Below are positions 16,488 to 25,319 of a DNA stretch of 64,000 nt, one piece after another. Where the stretch lies: NCBI GenBank assembly GCA_045106855.1, contig JBGCFI010000033.1, forward strand, positions 62,001 through 126,000, written 5' to 3'. Each line of letters opens with the position of its first letter. The stretch's first letter is position 1. A model generated the notes under the pieces. It had not been told where the DNA came from. It did no database searches and worked only from the letters and a program-made list of their open reading frames with translations. This DNA is from Granulosicoccus sp045106855. Lineage in GTDB: Bacteria; Pseudomonadota; Gammaproteobacteria; Granulosicoccales; Granulosicoccaceae. The position numbers were made by a program, and so were the translations under genes.

Positions 16488-18134
16488 ATGAGTGCCAAAG
16501 AAGTACGTTTTTCCGATTCCGCCCGCCAGCGTATGCTCAAGGGTGTAGATGTCCTGGCGAATGCTGTAAAGGTTACGCTCCGCCCCAAAGGCCGTAACGT
16601 TGTCCTGGACAAATCGTTCGGCGCACCAACAGTGACTAAGGACGGTGTCTCGGTTGCGAAGGAAATCGAGCTGGAAGACAAGTTCGAAAACATGGGGGCC
16701 CAGATGGTTAAAGAGGTTGCCTCGCAGACTTCTGACATCGCTGGTGACGGAACCACGACAGCGACTGTTCTTGCTCAGAGCATCGTTCGTGAAGGGCTCA
16801 AGTCAGTTGCAGCAGGCATGAACCCGATGGATCTCAAGCGCGGTATCGACAAGGCTGTTGCGGCTGCCACTACCGAGCTTGCTTCCATGTCAAAGCCTTG
16901 CAATGACGAGAAAGCAGTTGCGCAGGTTGGAACAATCTCCGCAAACAGCGACGAATCAATTGGTTCGATCATCGCTGAAGCCATGAACAAAGTGGGCAAA
17001 GAGGGTGTCATCACCGTTGAAGAAGGCAAGTCACTCGACAACGAGTTAGATGTTGTTGAAGGTATGCAGTTTGACCGTGGCTACCTGTCTCCTTATTTCA
17101 TCACTAACCAGGATGCCATGGCGGCAGAACTGGAAGACCCCTATGTACTGCTTTATGACAAGAAAATCAGCAACATCCGTGATCTTCTCCCGGCTCTGGA
17201 AGCGGTTGCCAAATCTGGCAAACCCTTACTGATTATCGCTGAAGATATCGAGGGCGAAGCTCTGGCAACTCTGGTTGTGAACAGCATGCGCGGCATCATC
17301 AAGACATGTGCAGTCAAGGCTCCAGGCTTTGGTGATCGTCGTAAAGCCATGTTGCAAGATATCGCTATTCTGACTGGCGGTCAGGTTATTTCTGAAGAGG
17401 TTGGTCTGTCTCTTGATAAGGTGACTCTGGAAGATCTGGGTACTGCCAAGCGTGTAACTGTTGACAAAGACAACACGACTGTCGTTGACGGCGCTGGTTC
17501 TTCGGATGAAATCAACGCTCGCGTTGATCAGATCCGTACCCAGATCGAGCAGGCCACATCAGATTACGACAAGGAAAAGCTGCAAGAGCGTGTTGCCAAG
17601 CTTGCCGGTGGTGTCGCTGTTATCAAGGTCGGTGCTGCGACTGAAGTTGAAATGAAAGAGAAGAAGGATCGCGTCGACGATGCTCTGCACGCAACCCGTG
17701 CAGCTGTTGAAGAAGGCATTGTTCCTGGTGGTGGTGTTGCTCTGGTCCGTGCCATTGCGGCCGTAGATGGCATCAAAGGCGACAACCATGAGCAGGATAT
17801 CGGTATCGGAATTGCCAAGCGAGCAATGGAAGAGCCTCTGCGACAGATCGTCCAGAATGCTGGCGGCGAGCCTTCGGTCGTTGTTGCCAAGGTCCGTGAA
17901 GGTTCGGGTAATTTCGGATACAACGCGGCTAACGGCGAATACGGTGACATGGTTGAGCTGGGTATTCTCGATCCAACCAAGGTAACTCGTTATGCACTTC
18001 AAAACGCAGCATCTGTTGCCGGTCTCATGATCACAACTGAAGCCATGATTGCCGATCTGCCGAAGGACGAAGCTCCTGCTGGTGGTGGTATGCCTGATAT
18101 GGGCGGCATGGGTGGTATGGGTGGCATGATGTAA
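16488..18134 (+). CDS. groEL: Chaperonin GroEL
   Basis: This is the 548-residue 60-kDa chaperonin that forms the double-ring folding chamber with GroES. Typical motifs are present: KEVRFSDSARQRML at the start, the ATP-binding DGTTTATVLAQ near residue 86, EGMQFDRGYLSPYF near 190, the GIVPGGGVAL ATPase segment near 410, and a C-terminal Gly-Gly-Met repeat tail (GGMPDMGGMGG). The length equals that of E. coli GroEL. An AGAGGA ribosome site precedes the ATG by 9 bases. The gene ends 93 bases before a strong hairpin terminator. Confidence 0.98.
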   Translation: MSAKEVRFSDSARQRMLKGVDVLANAVKVTLRPKGRNVVLDKSFGAPTVTKDGVSVAKEIELEDKFENMGAQMVKEVASQTSDIAGDGTTTATVLAQSIVREGLKSVAAGMNPMDLKRGIDKAVAAATTELASMSKPCNDEKAVAQVGTISANSDESIGSIIAEAMNKVGKEGVITVEEGKSLDNELDVVEGMQFDRGYLSPYFITNQDAMAAELEDPYVLLYDKKISNIRDLLPALEAVAKSGKPLLIIAEDIEGEALATLVVNSMRGIIKTCAVKAPGFGDRRKAMLQDIAILTGGQVISEEVGLSLDKVTLEDLGTAKRVTVDKDNTTVVDGAGSSDEINARVDQIRTQIEQATSDYDKEKLQERVAKLAGGVAVIKVGAATEVEMKEKKDRVDDALHATRAAVEEGIVPGGGVALVRAIAAVDGIKGDNHEQDIGIGIAKRAMEEPLRQIVQNAGGEPSVVVAKVREGSGNFGYNAANGEYGDMVELGILDPTKVTRYALQNAASVAGLMITTEAMIADLPKDEAPAGGGMPDMGGMGGMGGMM

Positions 18135-18227
18135 GTAACCTCCCTGAGGTTGCGCTTGTCACCGGTCGTTTAGTCGATAGATCTGAACGGCCTGCCAAGC
18201 CTCCGGTTCCGGCCGGAAAGTTCTACC

Positions 18228-18251
18228 AAACCCCCGTTCAAACGGGGGTTT
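18228..18251 (+). terminator. Intrinsic terminator after groEL
   Basis: AAACCCCCG and CGGGGGTTT form a perfect 9-bp stem around a six-base loop TTCAAA, 93 bases after the groEL stop. The T run is only three bases long, but the GC-rich stem and the position support transcription termination of groESL. Confidence 0.8.
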
Positions 18252-18325
18252 GACGTTTCTGCGATAGTCAAAATACTGCTTAAGGGTCGATACCTTGTGC
18301 CGATATCAGCTATGAAGGGTGAGTA

Positions 18326-20467
18326 GTGTTGCTCATCTCCAGGCTATTTTCGGCGATCGATCAGGTAAATTCTTTGAACCTTCGAGCATGGACAGCTAAG
18401 TTCCAGCAGTCAAGGACAGCGCTTTTGCTGTCTGGTGCCGTTGCTGCTGTTATCCTGGTCGCACAGTTGCTTTTGTACACGCCCCCAGTCGTTTTTGAAT
18501 ACCGATCCGAGGTGCAGCAACGCCTGGATGTTGAGCGTAATTTGCTAAACTCCACGTTCCGGTCCAGTGATCTGGCATCTCTGAAAGTACCGGAACCCCT
18601 GCTAAGTCGCACACTGGTTGGGTTGGTGCTAACCACTAACAACGACAGGCTTTTACTGAATAAGGGCGATACCCTGGGCTACGAATTTGGTGCACCCCTG
18701 CCTCAGCCATCAGGATCTGTAACCCCGCTTCCAGTTGTTATCAACACAAAGTCCGGGCCCATGAATGCTGTGGGTTTTGTTAATACCAAGAACGAACTGA
18801 TTTCATTTGTGCTGGCGATATTGGGCGTTTTAATCATGGCGATCGTGATTAGTGCCTTGTCTGGTGTTGTAGCAATCTGGGGGGCTCTGCGTTACTACAT
18901 CGAGCCGATGGAAAAATTGATTGCTGTGCTTCGGAGCAGTCGGGAAAACAGCGAAGGGCAGGTGCCGGAGAGTATCGACACTGAAGTAGGTGAGGATCTG
19001 AACCCGATAGCTGAGGAGTTTAACAGCCTCATCGAAGAACAGAGAAAATCGTCGCGGCAGATAAAGGTAAAACAGCAATACCTTGAGTTTGCCGCTCACC
19101 ATGACACGCTGACGCATTTGCCAAACCGTCTCATGTTTGAAGACGAGTTAAAAAAGACTGTGCGGGAAGCCAACAGTGAAAAGCTGCAGTTTGCCGTTTT
19201 TCTGGTGGACCTTGACAATTTCAAGTTTTTTAACGATCAGTACGGACATCTGGTTGGCGATAAAATGGTGGCAGAAGTTGGTAACCGACTTCGCACAATG
19301 ATGCGCGACATCGACCTGGTAGCACGGCTGGATGGTGATGAGTTTGTCGTTATCCAGAAAGATGTGCTAACCACCTCATCTGCTGAAGAAGTCGCCAAGC
19401 GCATCATGAGTGTTGCAACATCGCCTTATGAATATCGAGGGTTTACGCTCAAAGCAGCTGTATCGGTTGGCATATCGAGCTTTCCGGGTGATGTACATCT
19501 CAACCAGGATGAGGACTTGCTGGGAGAGGAAATTGTCAATAATGCAGCTGTGGCGCTGCAAGAAGCCAAGAGCAATGGCAAGAATCAGTACCAGCGGTTT
19601 AATGAAAAAATGCGTAGCCGGCTCACGGCAAGAATTCGTCTTGAGCAGGACCTAAAACTTGCCATGCAGGATGGACAGTTTGAGGTTTATTACCAGCCCA
19701 AAATCAATATTCATACACGCGAGTGCACAGGGTCTGAGGCGCTAGTGCGTTGGCGGCACCCGGTTAACGGCTTCGTATCTCCAGAGGCATTTGTGCCTGT
19801 TGCTGAAGAGACCGGGCTAATTATCGAGCTGGGTGAATGGATTCTACAGATGGCCTGCGATATGACTTACTCGCTGCAGCAAAAAGGCTACGACGGGTTG
19901 AATGTCGCTGTAAATATCTCTGCCGTGCAATTTACCGATGGTAATTTGCTGCCTATGGTTAGCAAAGCGCTGGAAGAGTCTCAGCTGCGCCCCGAGTCTC
20001 TCGAGTTGGAGATTACCGAAAGCGCGGTTATGCATGACCCTGAAGAGGTCATTCGTTCATTGCATGAACTGAGCAAGTACGGGATGAAGCTTGCGATTGA
20101 TGATTTCGGGACGGGTTATTCGTCATTAGCTTATCTTAAGAAATTCCCGGTCAACACACTGAAAATTGACCGAGCCTTCATTACGGATATATCCAGCGAT
20201 AATGATGATGTTGCAATCGTGGAAGCTGTTCTAGGTCTGGGTAAGCATTTCAATATGAAAGTGGTTGCCGAAGGTGTCGAGGATGAGGAACAGTTGAATT
20301 TCCTCAAGTCACAGGGTTGTGATATCGCTCAGGGATATTTCATCAGTAAACCGTTGAGTCCGGAGCAGTACCAGGCCTGGTTGGAGCGATGGCCTTACGG
20401 TGTGCAGGCACGCGGTGACGTGGAACAAAGCGATCTTCCTGCTCTGACTCACCGGACAGGAACGTAA
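18326..20467 (+). CDS. Membrane GGDEF-EAL protein (cyclic-di-GMP turnover)
   Basis: This 713-residue inner-membrane protein has a first membrane helix at about 33-58, a periplasmic sensor of about 100 residues, a second helix near 155-185 and a linker. The GGDEF domain covers roughly 250-420 and an EAL domain follows from about 440. The diguanylate-cyclase signature reads D-G-D-E-F (336-340), a variant in which the first Gly is Asp. The EAL phosphodiesterase motifs look intact: EALVRW (Glu471), an Asn in NISAVQF, ITES, DDFGTGYSSL, LKIDRAF, VVAEGVE and QGYFISKPL. Hydrolysis of c-di-GMP is therefore likely, while cyclase activity is uncertain and may have become a regulatory GTP site. The start is GTG. 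It stands between groESL and tag with no obvious partner gene. Confidence 0.9.
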   Translation: MLLISRLFSAIDQVNSLNLRAWTAKFQQSRTALLLSGAVAAVILVAQLLLYTPPVVFEYRSEVQQRLDVERNLLNSTFRSSDLASLKVPEPLLSRTLVGLVLTTNNDRLLLNKGDTLGYEFGAPLPQPSGSVTPLPVVINTKSGPMNAVGFVNTKNELISFVLAILGVLIMAIVISALSGVVAIWGALRYYIEPMEKLIAVLRSSRENSEGQVPESIDTEVGEDLNPIAEEFNSLIEEQRKSSRQIKVKQQYLEFAAHHDTLTHLPNRLMFEDELKKTVREANSEKLQFAVFLVDLDNFKFFNDQYGHLVGDKMVAEVGNRLRTMMRDIDLVARLDGDEFVVIQKDVLTTSSAEEVAKRIMSVATSPYEYRGFTLKAAVSVGISSFPGDVHLNQDEDLLGEEIVNNAAVALQEAKSNGKNQYQRFNEKMRSRLTARIRLEQDLKLAMQDGQFEVYYQPKINIHTRECTGSEALVRWRHPVNGFVSPEAFVPVAEETGLIIELGEWILQMACDMTYSLQQKGYDGLNVAVNISAVQFTDGNLLPMVSKALEESQLRPESLELEITESAVMHDPEEVIRSLHELSKYGMKLAIDDFGTGYSSLAYLKKFPVNTLKIDRAFITDISSDNDDVAIVEAVLGLGKHFNMKVVAEGVEDEEQLNFLKSQGCDIAQGYFISKPLSPEQYQAWLERWPYGVQARGDVEQSDLPALTHRTGT

Positions 20468-20525
20468 AATAATCTGAAATGGTATAAACTTCTGGCCTTC
20501 CAGCAAGTGATGCTGTTTCATTGCC

Positions 20526-21110
20526 ATGCCAGAGTCTGTCGAAAATCGCTGTCCATGGTGCCTCGGTAGTGAGCTGTATATGCGGTATCACGATACCGAG
20601 TGGGGCGTCCCCTGTCGGGATTCGTCTACGTTATTCGAGCTTATAAACCTTGAAGGTGCTCAGGCAGGGCTTAGCTGGATAACCATCCTCAATAAACGTG
20701 AAGGCTATCGAAAGCTTTTTCATGGATTTGACCCCGTCAAAGTGGCTCGGATGAGCGATTTACGTCTTGAGAAAATTGCTGCTGACCCGGCGATCGTTCG
20801 CCACAAAGGCAAGGTTGCAGCGGTAAGAGGGAACGCCCGTGCCTTGCTTGACATGCAAAAACGCGGTGACGACTTTGCCGAATTTATCTGGAATTTTGTC
20901 GATGGCAAAGTCGTGCAGAATCGTTTCTCCTCCATGGGTCAGGTCCCCGGAAGCACGCCGGCGTCGCTTGCGATGAGCAAAGCCCTGAAAAAGCAAGGCT
21001 TCAAATTTGTGGGTGCGACCATCTGTTATGCCTTCATGCAGGCAGGAGGGCTGGTTAATGACCATTTAACGAGTTGCCCTCAGCATGATGTGGTCGCGGC
21101 GCTTACCTGA
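20526..21110 (+). CDS. tag: DNA-3-methyladenine glycosylase I (Tag)
   Basis: Tag removes 3-methyladenine from alkylated DNA. Family features in the 194-residue protein are the N-terminal CPWCLGSELYMRYHDTEWG zinc/active-site segment, FELINLEGAQAGLSW, and the C-terminal FKFVGATICYAFMQAGG with the closing H..C (VNDHLTSCPQH) that completes the zinc site. The length fits E. coli Tag (187). It starts at ATG 20526, 58 bases after the GGDEF-EAL gene, and converges with the DUF924 gene 22 bases away. Together with the AlkA-type enzyme at 10687 it gives two alkyl-purine glycosylases in 10 kb, not adjacent. Confidence 0.95.
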   Translation: MPESVENRCPWCLGSELYMRYHDTEWGVPCRDSSTLFELINLEGAQAGLSWITILNKREGYRKLFHGFDPVKVARMSDLRLEKIAADPAIVRHKGKVAAVRGNARALLDMQKRGDDFAEFIWNFVDGKVVQNRFSSMGQVPGSTPASLAMSKALKKQGFKFVGATICYAFMQAGGLVNDHLTSCPQHDVVAALT

Positions 21111-21132
21111 CTACAAGCTTGCTGTGTCTGGT

Positions 21133-21753
21133 TTATTGTCCAAATCGTCGTTGCTGTTTTTCAAGCCACTTGATTTCATCGGCGCTATTGACGCGTTCCA
21201 ATACGTCGTTTCGATAAGGGTAGCGGCCAAACTGATCAACAATATTTTTGTGTTCGATGGCGGCATCCAATGTCTTCTGAGCAAAATCCTGCAGATTATC
21301 AGGCGCTTGCTGTATCAGTGAGCTAAACAACGCGACGGAGCGTTCCTGTGCTGCCATGGATTCGCTGTGCTCAAAAGGCAGGTACAGAAAAATACGTTGT
21401 ACGAGAGGCAGCCGCTCATCGAAGCCCTGTTGCAATGCCTGTTCGCTGATGATCAGTGCCTGCGCGTCATGAGCAAAGGCTTTAGCCGTTTTACGGTGTA
21501 TGTTTCGGTTGAATTGGTCGAGCACGATGACTAGAGCTAGAGCACCATTTGCACTGGTTTGCCAATGATCCAGTTTTCCCGCATTGGCATCGTCCAGGGT
21601 CTGTGTGAAACGTTTTGTTAACAAGTCATCGAATGTCTTGCCGCCATTGAACCAGCGGGCAGGTTGCGGCAAATCCATACTGCCTGTCGCTTCGTCTTCA
21701 AACCAGGTTTTGAGAACACGATCGATGGTCTGTTGGTCGTCATGTATGGTCAT
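21133..21753 (-). CDS. DUF924 family protein
   Basis: The 206-residue soluble alpha-helical protein matches the DUF924 family by its core motifs: VLKTWF at the N terminus, RWFNGGKTFDDLLTKRF, GALALVIVLDQFNRNIHR, LPLVQRIFLYLPFEHSES, and near the end HKNIVDQFGRYPYRND. The family is widespread in bacteria and eukaryotes and looks TPR-like, but no activity is established. It is a single gene converging with tag. An ATG at 21744 is an alternative start four codons in. Confidence 0.85.
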   Translation of the reverse strand: MTIHDDQQTIDRVLKTWFEDEATGSMDLPQPARWFNGGKTFDDLLTKRFTQTLDDANAGKLDHWQTSANGALALVIVLDQFNRNIHRKTAKAFAHDAQALIISEQALQQGFDERLPLVQRIFLYLPFEHSESMAAQERSVALFSSLIQQAPDNLQDFAQKTLDAAIEHKNIVDQFGRYPYRNDVLERVNSADEIKWLEKQQRRFGQ

Positions 21754-22089
21754 GGTTATTACTCAATAGCAGCCGGTCAATGCAAACAGATAGCTTGCGT
21801 TAGAAGATTTGATGTTATTTTTGACAGTTGACGTCAACTCTACTGTTAGTGTTAAGCACTGTAAAAATGCCAGGCCCCATGCATCGTTTCTGAAGTGGTG
21901 CACCTGAATGAACTGTGAATTCACAGCATATCAGCAGCGGCGGGGCGTTTACCGTTCAATGGAGCTATTGAAGATCATCACAGTGTGTCTATTCTCGGCG
22001 TGTGGGCGGCGCTTTGATATACTCTGCCCGCATGGCGGAGTCGGATTGACTCCACAGCTCTTATTTTCACACTCCCTGGAGAGATTCCC
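21754..22089. other. Intergenic region between the DUF924 gene and bioY
   Basis: These 336 bases separate two divergently transcribed genes. No gene is supported. The right end holds a possible -10 box TATACT at 22018-22023 and the short inverted repeat described separately at 22037-22053. Nothing else was recognised. Confidence 0.5.
22037..22053 (+). promoter_or_regulatory. Inverted repeat in the bioY leader
   Basis: GGAGTC-GGATT-GACTCC is a perfect 6-bp inverted repeat 37 bases before the bioY ATG and 14 bases after a TATACT element. It could be a protein-binding site or leader hairpin. It does not match the known BirA or BioR operators well enough to name it. Confidence 0.35.
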
Positions 22090-22704
22090 ATGGCATTCGC
22101 TAGAACGCAATTCAGCCCCAGTTCAGCTGCTACCCTACTAGATACCCTGACCCCAGGGAAGCTCTCCGGCGCAGGGGCATGGGCTCGTGCTGTAACCGTG
22201 GTCATTGTCGGAAGCCTGCTGCTGACGGCGTCAGCAAAACTATCCATCCCGTTTGTACCGGTTCCCATGACCCTCCAGACACTCGTCGTCTTGTGTCTGG
22301 GCATGGTTTTAGGCCCTCGTCTTGGCGCTGCGGCAGTACTCGCGTATCTCGCTCAGGGTGCAATGGGCCTGCCAGTGTTTGCTGGCACACCTGAAAAAGG
22401 TATTGGCATCGCCTATATGTTGCAGCACACAGGCGGCTACCTTGTGGGCTTTGTCGTTGCCGCTTTCGTCGTAGGACTATTAGCTCAACGTCGATGGGAT
22501 CGTTCAATGCTGACCACCATTGCCGCGATGCTAATTGGGAATGCCATCATTTACACTTTCGGCCTTCTCTGGCTCGGCACATTGATTGGCTGGGACAAAC
22601 CCGTCGTAGCGCTGGGCATGACACCTTACCTGTTGGCCGATCTGGCGAAAATCCTGATTGCAGCTGCGGTTTTACCCACAATCTGGAAAGCTCTCAAGCC
22701 ATGA
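22090..22704 (+). CDS. bioY: Biotin transporter substrate-binding subunit BioY
   Basis: BioY is the membrane S-component of the ECF-type biotin transporter and binds biotin from the periplasmic side. The 204-residue protein has about six hydrophobic helices and the family signatures: AKLSIPFVPVPMTLQTLVV near residue 50, AYLAQGAMGLPVFAG, GGYLVGFVVAAFVVG, and PYLLADLAKILIAA near the C terminus. No EcfA or EcfT gene lies next to it. The stop overlaps the ATG of the next gene (ATGA), so the two are translationally coupled. Proximity to fabA-fabB fits a shared role in fatty-acid synthesis through biotin-dependent acetyl-CoA carboxylase (inference). Confidence 0.93.
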   Translation: MAFARTQFSPSSAATLLDTLTPGKLSGAGAWARAVTVVIVGSLLLTASAKLSIPFVPVPMTLQTLVVLCLGMVLGPRLGAAAVLAYLAQGAMGLPVFAGTPEKGIGIAYMLQHTGGYLVGFVVAAFVVGLLAQRRWDRSMLTTIAAMLIGNAIIYTFGLLWLGTLIGWDKPVVALGMTPYLLADLAKILIAAAVLPTIWKALKP

Positions 22705-23438
22705 ATCTCAAGCCTTTAGGCTGTGTACTCGCCAGTTTTCTGATGGTTTCCTGTGCGGGCGATGGGCCTAAGCTGGAAGATCTTACAGCGGTTGCCACGT
22801 CTGCTCTGGAGGGTGGTGCTGCCAGTGGTCCGCTAAGCACTGATGAAATAACGCGCGGCCTCAAAGAAGCACTGGTAACGGGTTCAGGAGCGGTTGTCAG
22901 TCAGCTTGGCCAGACCAATGGCTTTAGTGGTGACCCCACTATCCGTATTCCGTTGCCCAATTCACTGCAAAAAGCCAAAGATTTAGCATCCAATTTCGGG
23001 TTGGCCAAATATTTCGACGACTTGGAATTAAAGTTAAACCGGGCTGCGGAAGAAGCTACGCCCAAAGCGCGTGAGTTGTTTGTTGGTGCAATACGCAGCA
23101 TGAGCGTAGAAGATGCTAAAGGTATCCTGCAGGGGCCGGATAACGCCGCCACTGAGTACTTCCGCGAGAATACCGGGGAATCTCTACAGGCTCAAATGCG
23201 ACCGATAGTCGATCAGGCGTTGTCTCAGGTTGGCGCGGTCAGCTCGTTTAACCAACTACTGGATAGTTACCATAAGATACCTCTAGCGCCAAAGGTCAAT
23301 GCAGACCTTACAAGTCACGTGGTGGAAGAAGGCAGTGATGGAATATTCTATTACCTTGCCGAGGAAGAAAAGGCCATTCGTGAAAATCCTTTAAAGCGCA
23401 CATCAGAAATCCTACAGCGCGTATTTGGAAGTCAATAA
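22701..23438 (+). CDS. DUF4197 family lipoprotein
   Basis: From the ATG at 22701, which overlaps the bioY stop, the product has 245 residues. It begins with a lipoprotein signal (LASFLMVSC, lipid cysteine at about 18). The mature part carries DUF4197 features: an amphipathic segment L-S-T-D-E-I-T-R-G-L-K-E-A-L, the strand IRIPLPNSLQKA, the central motif FVGAIRSMSVEDAKGIL, and a C-terminal DGIFYYLAEEEKAIRENP. The function of the family is unknown; it is a periplasmic or outer-membrane lipoprotein in many proteobacteria. It lies between bioY and fabA with five bases to fabA, so probably in one operon. An upstream in-frame start at 22494 would lie inside bioY and lose the signal peptide. Confidence 0.88.
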   Translation: MNLKPLGCVLASFLMVSCAGDGPKLEDLTAVATSALEGGAASGPLSTDEITRGLKEALVTGSGAVVSQLGQTNGFSGDPTIRIPLPNSLQKAKDLASNFGLAKYFDDLELKLNRAAEEATPKARELFVGAIRSMSVEDAKGILQGPDNAATEYFRENTGESLQAQMRPIVDQALSQVGAVSSFNQLLDSYHKIPLAPKVNADLTSHVVEEGSDGIFYYLAEEEKAIRENPLKRTSEILQRVFGSQ

Positions 23439-23443
23439 ATTTC

Positions 23444-23974
23444 ATGAATCCACCAGATCTGTCAGACCGCAATGCGTTTAGTCGCGATGAGCTCATCGCG
23501 TGTGGGCATGGAGAATTGTTTGGTCCAGGTAATGCGCGGTTACCGTTGCCAAACATGCTCATGTTCGATCGCATCACAAGCATTACTGCCGATGGTGGAG
23601 CTGCTGGGAAAGGCGAAATAATTGCGGAGCTGGATATCAATCCGGATCTGTGGTTTTTCGGCTGTCATTTTGAAGGAGACCCTGTCATGCCCGGCTGTCT
23701 CGGGCTTGATGCCATGTGGCAACTCGTCGGCTTTTTTCTCGGCTGGAAAGGTAATCCCGGACGAGGCCGTGCTCTGGGGTCTGGTGAAGTGAAATTTTTC
23801 GGTCAGGTGTTGCCCGCAGCCACGACGGTGCGCTACGAGCTCACAATAAACCGCCTGATTGAACGAAAGCTCGTCATGGGCATAGCCGACGGGCGCATGT
23901 TGGTCGATGATCGCGAGATTTACACCGCAAAGGACCTGCGTGTTGGCCTTTTTACCTCCACAGAAGATTTTTGA
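23444..23974 (+). CDS. fabA: 3-hydroxydecanoyl-ACP dehydratase/isomerase FabA
   Basis: FabA dehydrates beta-hydroxyacyl-ACP and isomerises trans-2- to cis-3-decenoyl-ACP, the branch point for anaerobic synthesis of unsaturated fatty acids. The 176-residue protein has a single hot-dog fold with the catalytic His in WFFGCHFEGDPVMPG and the catalytic Asp in CLGLDAMWQLVGFFLGW. The start MNPPDLSDRNAFSRDEL aligns with E. coli FabA (172 residues). It is followed after 12 bases by fabB, the standard FabA-FabB pair. No FabR or FadR operator was recognised. Confidence 0.97.
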   Translation: MNPPDLSDRNAFSRDELIACGHGELFGPGNARLPLPNMLMFDRITSITADGGAAGKGEIIAELDINPDLWFFGCHFEGDPVMPGCLGLDAMWQLVGFFLGWKGNPGRGRALGSGEVKFFGQVLPAATTVRYELTINRLIERKLVMGIADGRMLVDDREIYTAKDLRVGLFTSTEDF

Positions 23975-23986
23975 CGAGTACATTCA

Positions 23987-25210
23987 ATGCCAGAGTTGAA
24001 ACGAGCGGTTATCACCGGAATCGGGATTATCTCTTGCCTGGGAAATGATAAGGCAAGCGTGACCGATTCCCTGCGTAATGCCAGATCAGGTATTACCAGC
24101 CGCGAAATCTACAAAGAAATGGGGATGCGAAGCCATGTGGCGGCAGCTCCGGAAATTGATCTCAAGGAGTCCATTGATCGAAAGCAATACAGGTTCATGG
24201 GTGGAGCCGCAGCGTATGCCTACCTTGCCATGCAGCAGGCCATCGAAGATGCCGGTCTTACGCAGGCCGAAGTATCGAACGAACGCACAGGCGTTATAGC
24301 GGGTTCGGGAGGTGGCTCATCAGCCAGCCAGGTAGAGTCCGCTGACATTCTCCGAGACAGGGGTATCCGCCGTGTAGGGCCCTACCGTGTGACACAGACC
24401 ATGGGTAGCACCGTCTCGGCATGTCTGGCAACGCCTTTCAAGATCAAAGGGACAAACTATTCCATATCATCTGCGTGTTCAACCAGCGCCCACTGTATTG
24501 GTAACGCCCTGGAACTTATTCAACTCGGTAAACAGGATCGGGTTTTTGCAGGCGGTGGCGAAGAGGAGCACTGGACACTAAGTTGTCTGTTTGATGCCAT
24601 GGGTGCACTGTCAACTAAATACAACGATACGCCTGAAATCGCCTCTCGAGCCTATGATTCCAATCGTGATGGTTTCGTCATTGCAGGTGGCGGAGGTATG
24701 GTTGTGGTTGAAGAGCTCGAAGCTGCGAAGGCAAGAGGCGCTGCTATTTACGCAGAGGTCGTGGGTTATGGTGCTACATCTGACGGACATGACATGGTAG
24801 CGCCTTCCGGTGAAGGAGCGGCGCGCTGCATGCGTCTGGCTAAATCAACAGTGGATACCCCGATTGATTATATTAATGCGCATGGCACCAGCACACCTGT
24901 GGGCGATATAGCTGAACTCAGCGCCGTTAAAATGGCATTTGGAGACAATATGCCGCACATAGGTTCGACTAAATCATTATCGGGCCATTCCCTGGGTGCC
25001 GCCGGCGTGCAAGAGGCGATCTACACATTGCTGATGCAACAAAACGGATTCATTGCTGAGTCTGCACACATAGAGGAACTGGATGCTGCGGCTGACGGAA
25101 TGCCTATTGTTCGTCAACGAATCGATATGCCATTGAATACGGTTATGTCTAATAGCTTTGGTTTCGGTGGCACTAATGCATCACTGGTATTTCGCAGTTT
25201 GTCTTCTTAG
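23987..25210 (+). CDS. fabB: 3-oxoacyl-ACP synthase I FabB
   Basis: This condensing enzyme elongates saturated and cis-3-unsaturated acyl-ACP with malonyl-ACP in type II fatty-acid synthesis. The 407-residue thiolase-fold protein has the catalytic triad in order: Cys in SISSACSTSAHC near 165, His in NAHGTSTPVGD near 300 and His in KSLSGHSLGAAG near 335. The pattern is FabB-like rather than FabF-like, and the fabA neighbour supports that. It is the last gene of the bioY-DUF4197-fabA-fabB run, which ends at the hairpin terminator at 25234. Confidence 0.97.
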   Translation: MPELKRAVITGIGIISCLGNDKASVTDSLRNARSGITSREIYKEMGMRSHVAAAPEIDLKESIDRKQYRFMGGAAAYAYLAMQQAIEDAGLTQAEVSNERTGVIAGSGGGSSASQVESADILRDRGIRRVGPYRVTQTMGSTVSACLATPFKIKGTNYSISSACSTSAHCIGNALELIQLGKQDRVFAGGGEEEHWTLSCLFDAMGALSTKYNDTPEIASRAYDSNRDGFVIAGGGGMVVVEELEAAKARGAAIYAEVVGYGATSDGHDMVAPSGEGAARCMRLAKSTVDTPIDYINAHGTSTPVGDIAELSAVKMAFGDNMPHIGSTKSLSGHSLGAAGVQEAIYTLLMQQNGFIAESAHIEELDAAADGMPIVRQRIDMPLNTVMSNSFGFGGTNASLVFRSLSS

Positions 25211-25233
25211 TTAACACCGTCTTTGTCATGTAG

Positions 25234-25262
25234 AAAAGCCCGGCAGATAACCGGGCTTTTTT
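25234..25262 (+). terminator. Intrinsic terminator after fabB
   Basis: AAAAGCCCGG and CCGGGCTTTT form a perfect 10-bp stem around the loop CAGATAA, followed by a run of six T. Located 23 bases after the fabB stop, it is a textbook rho-independent terminator. On the minus strand its A run also gives a U tail, so it may serve the converging MCP gene as well. Confidence 0.95.
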
Positions 25263-25319
25263 GCTCAACTTGATCCTTGCCGGGTACGGCTTGGTTCAAT
25301 TCAGACCTGCGTTCATGGT

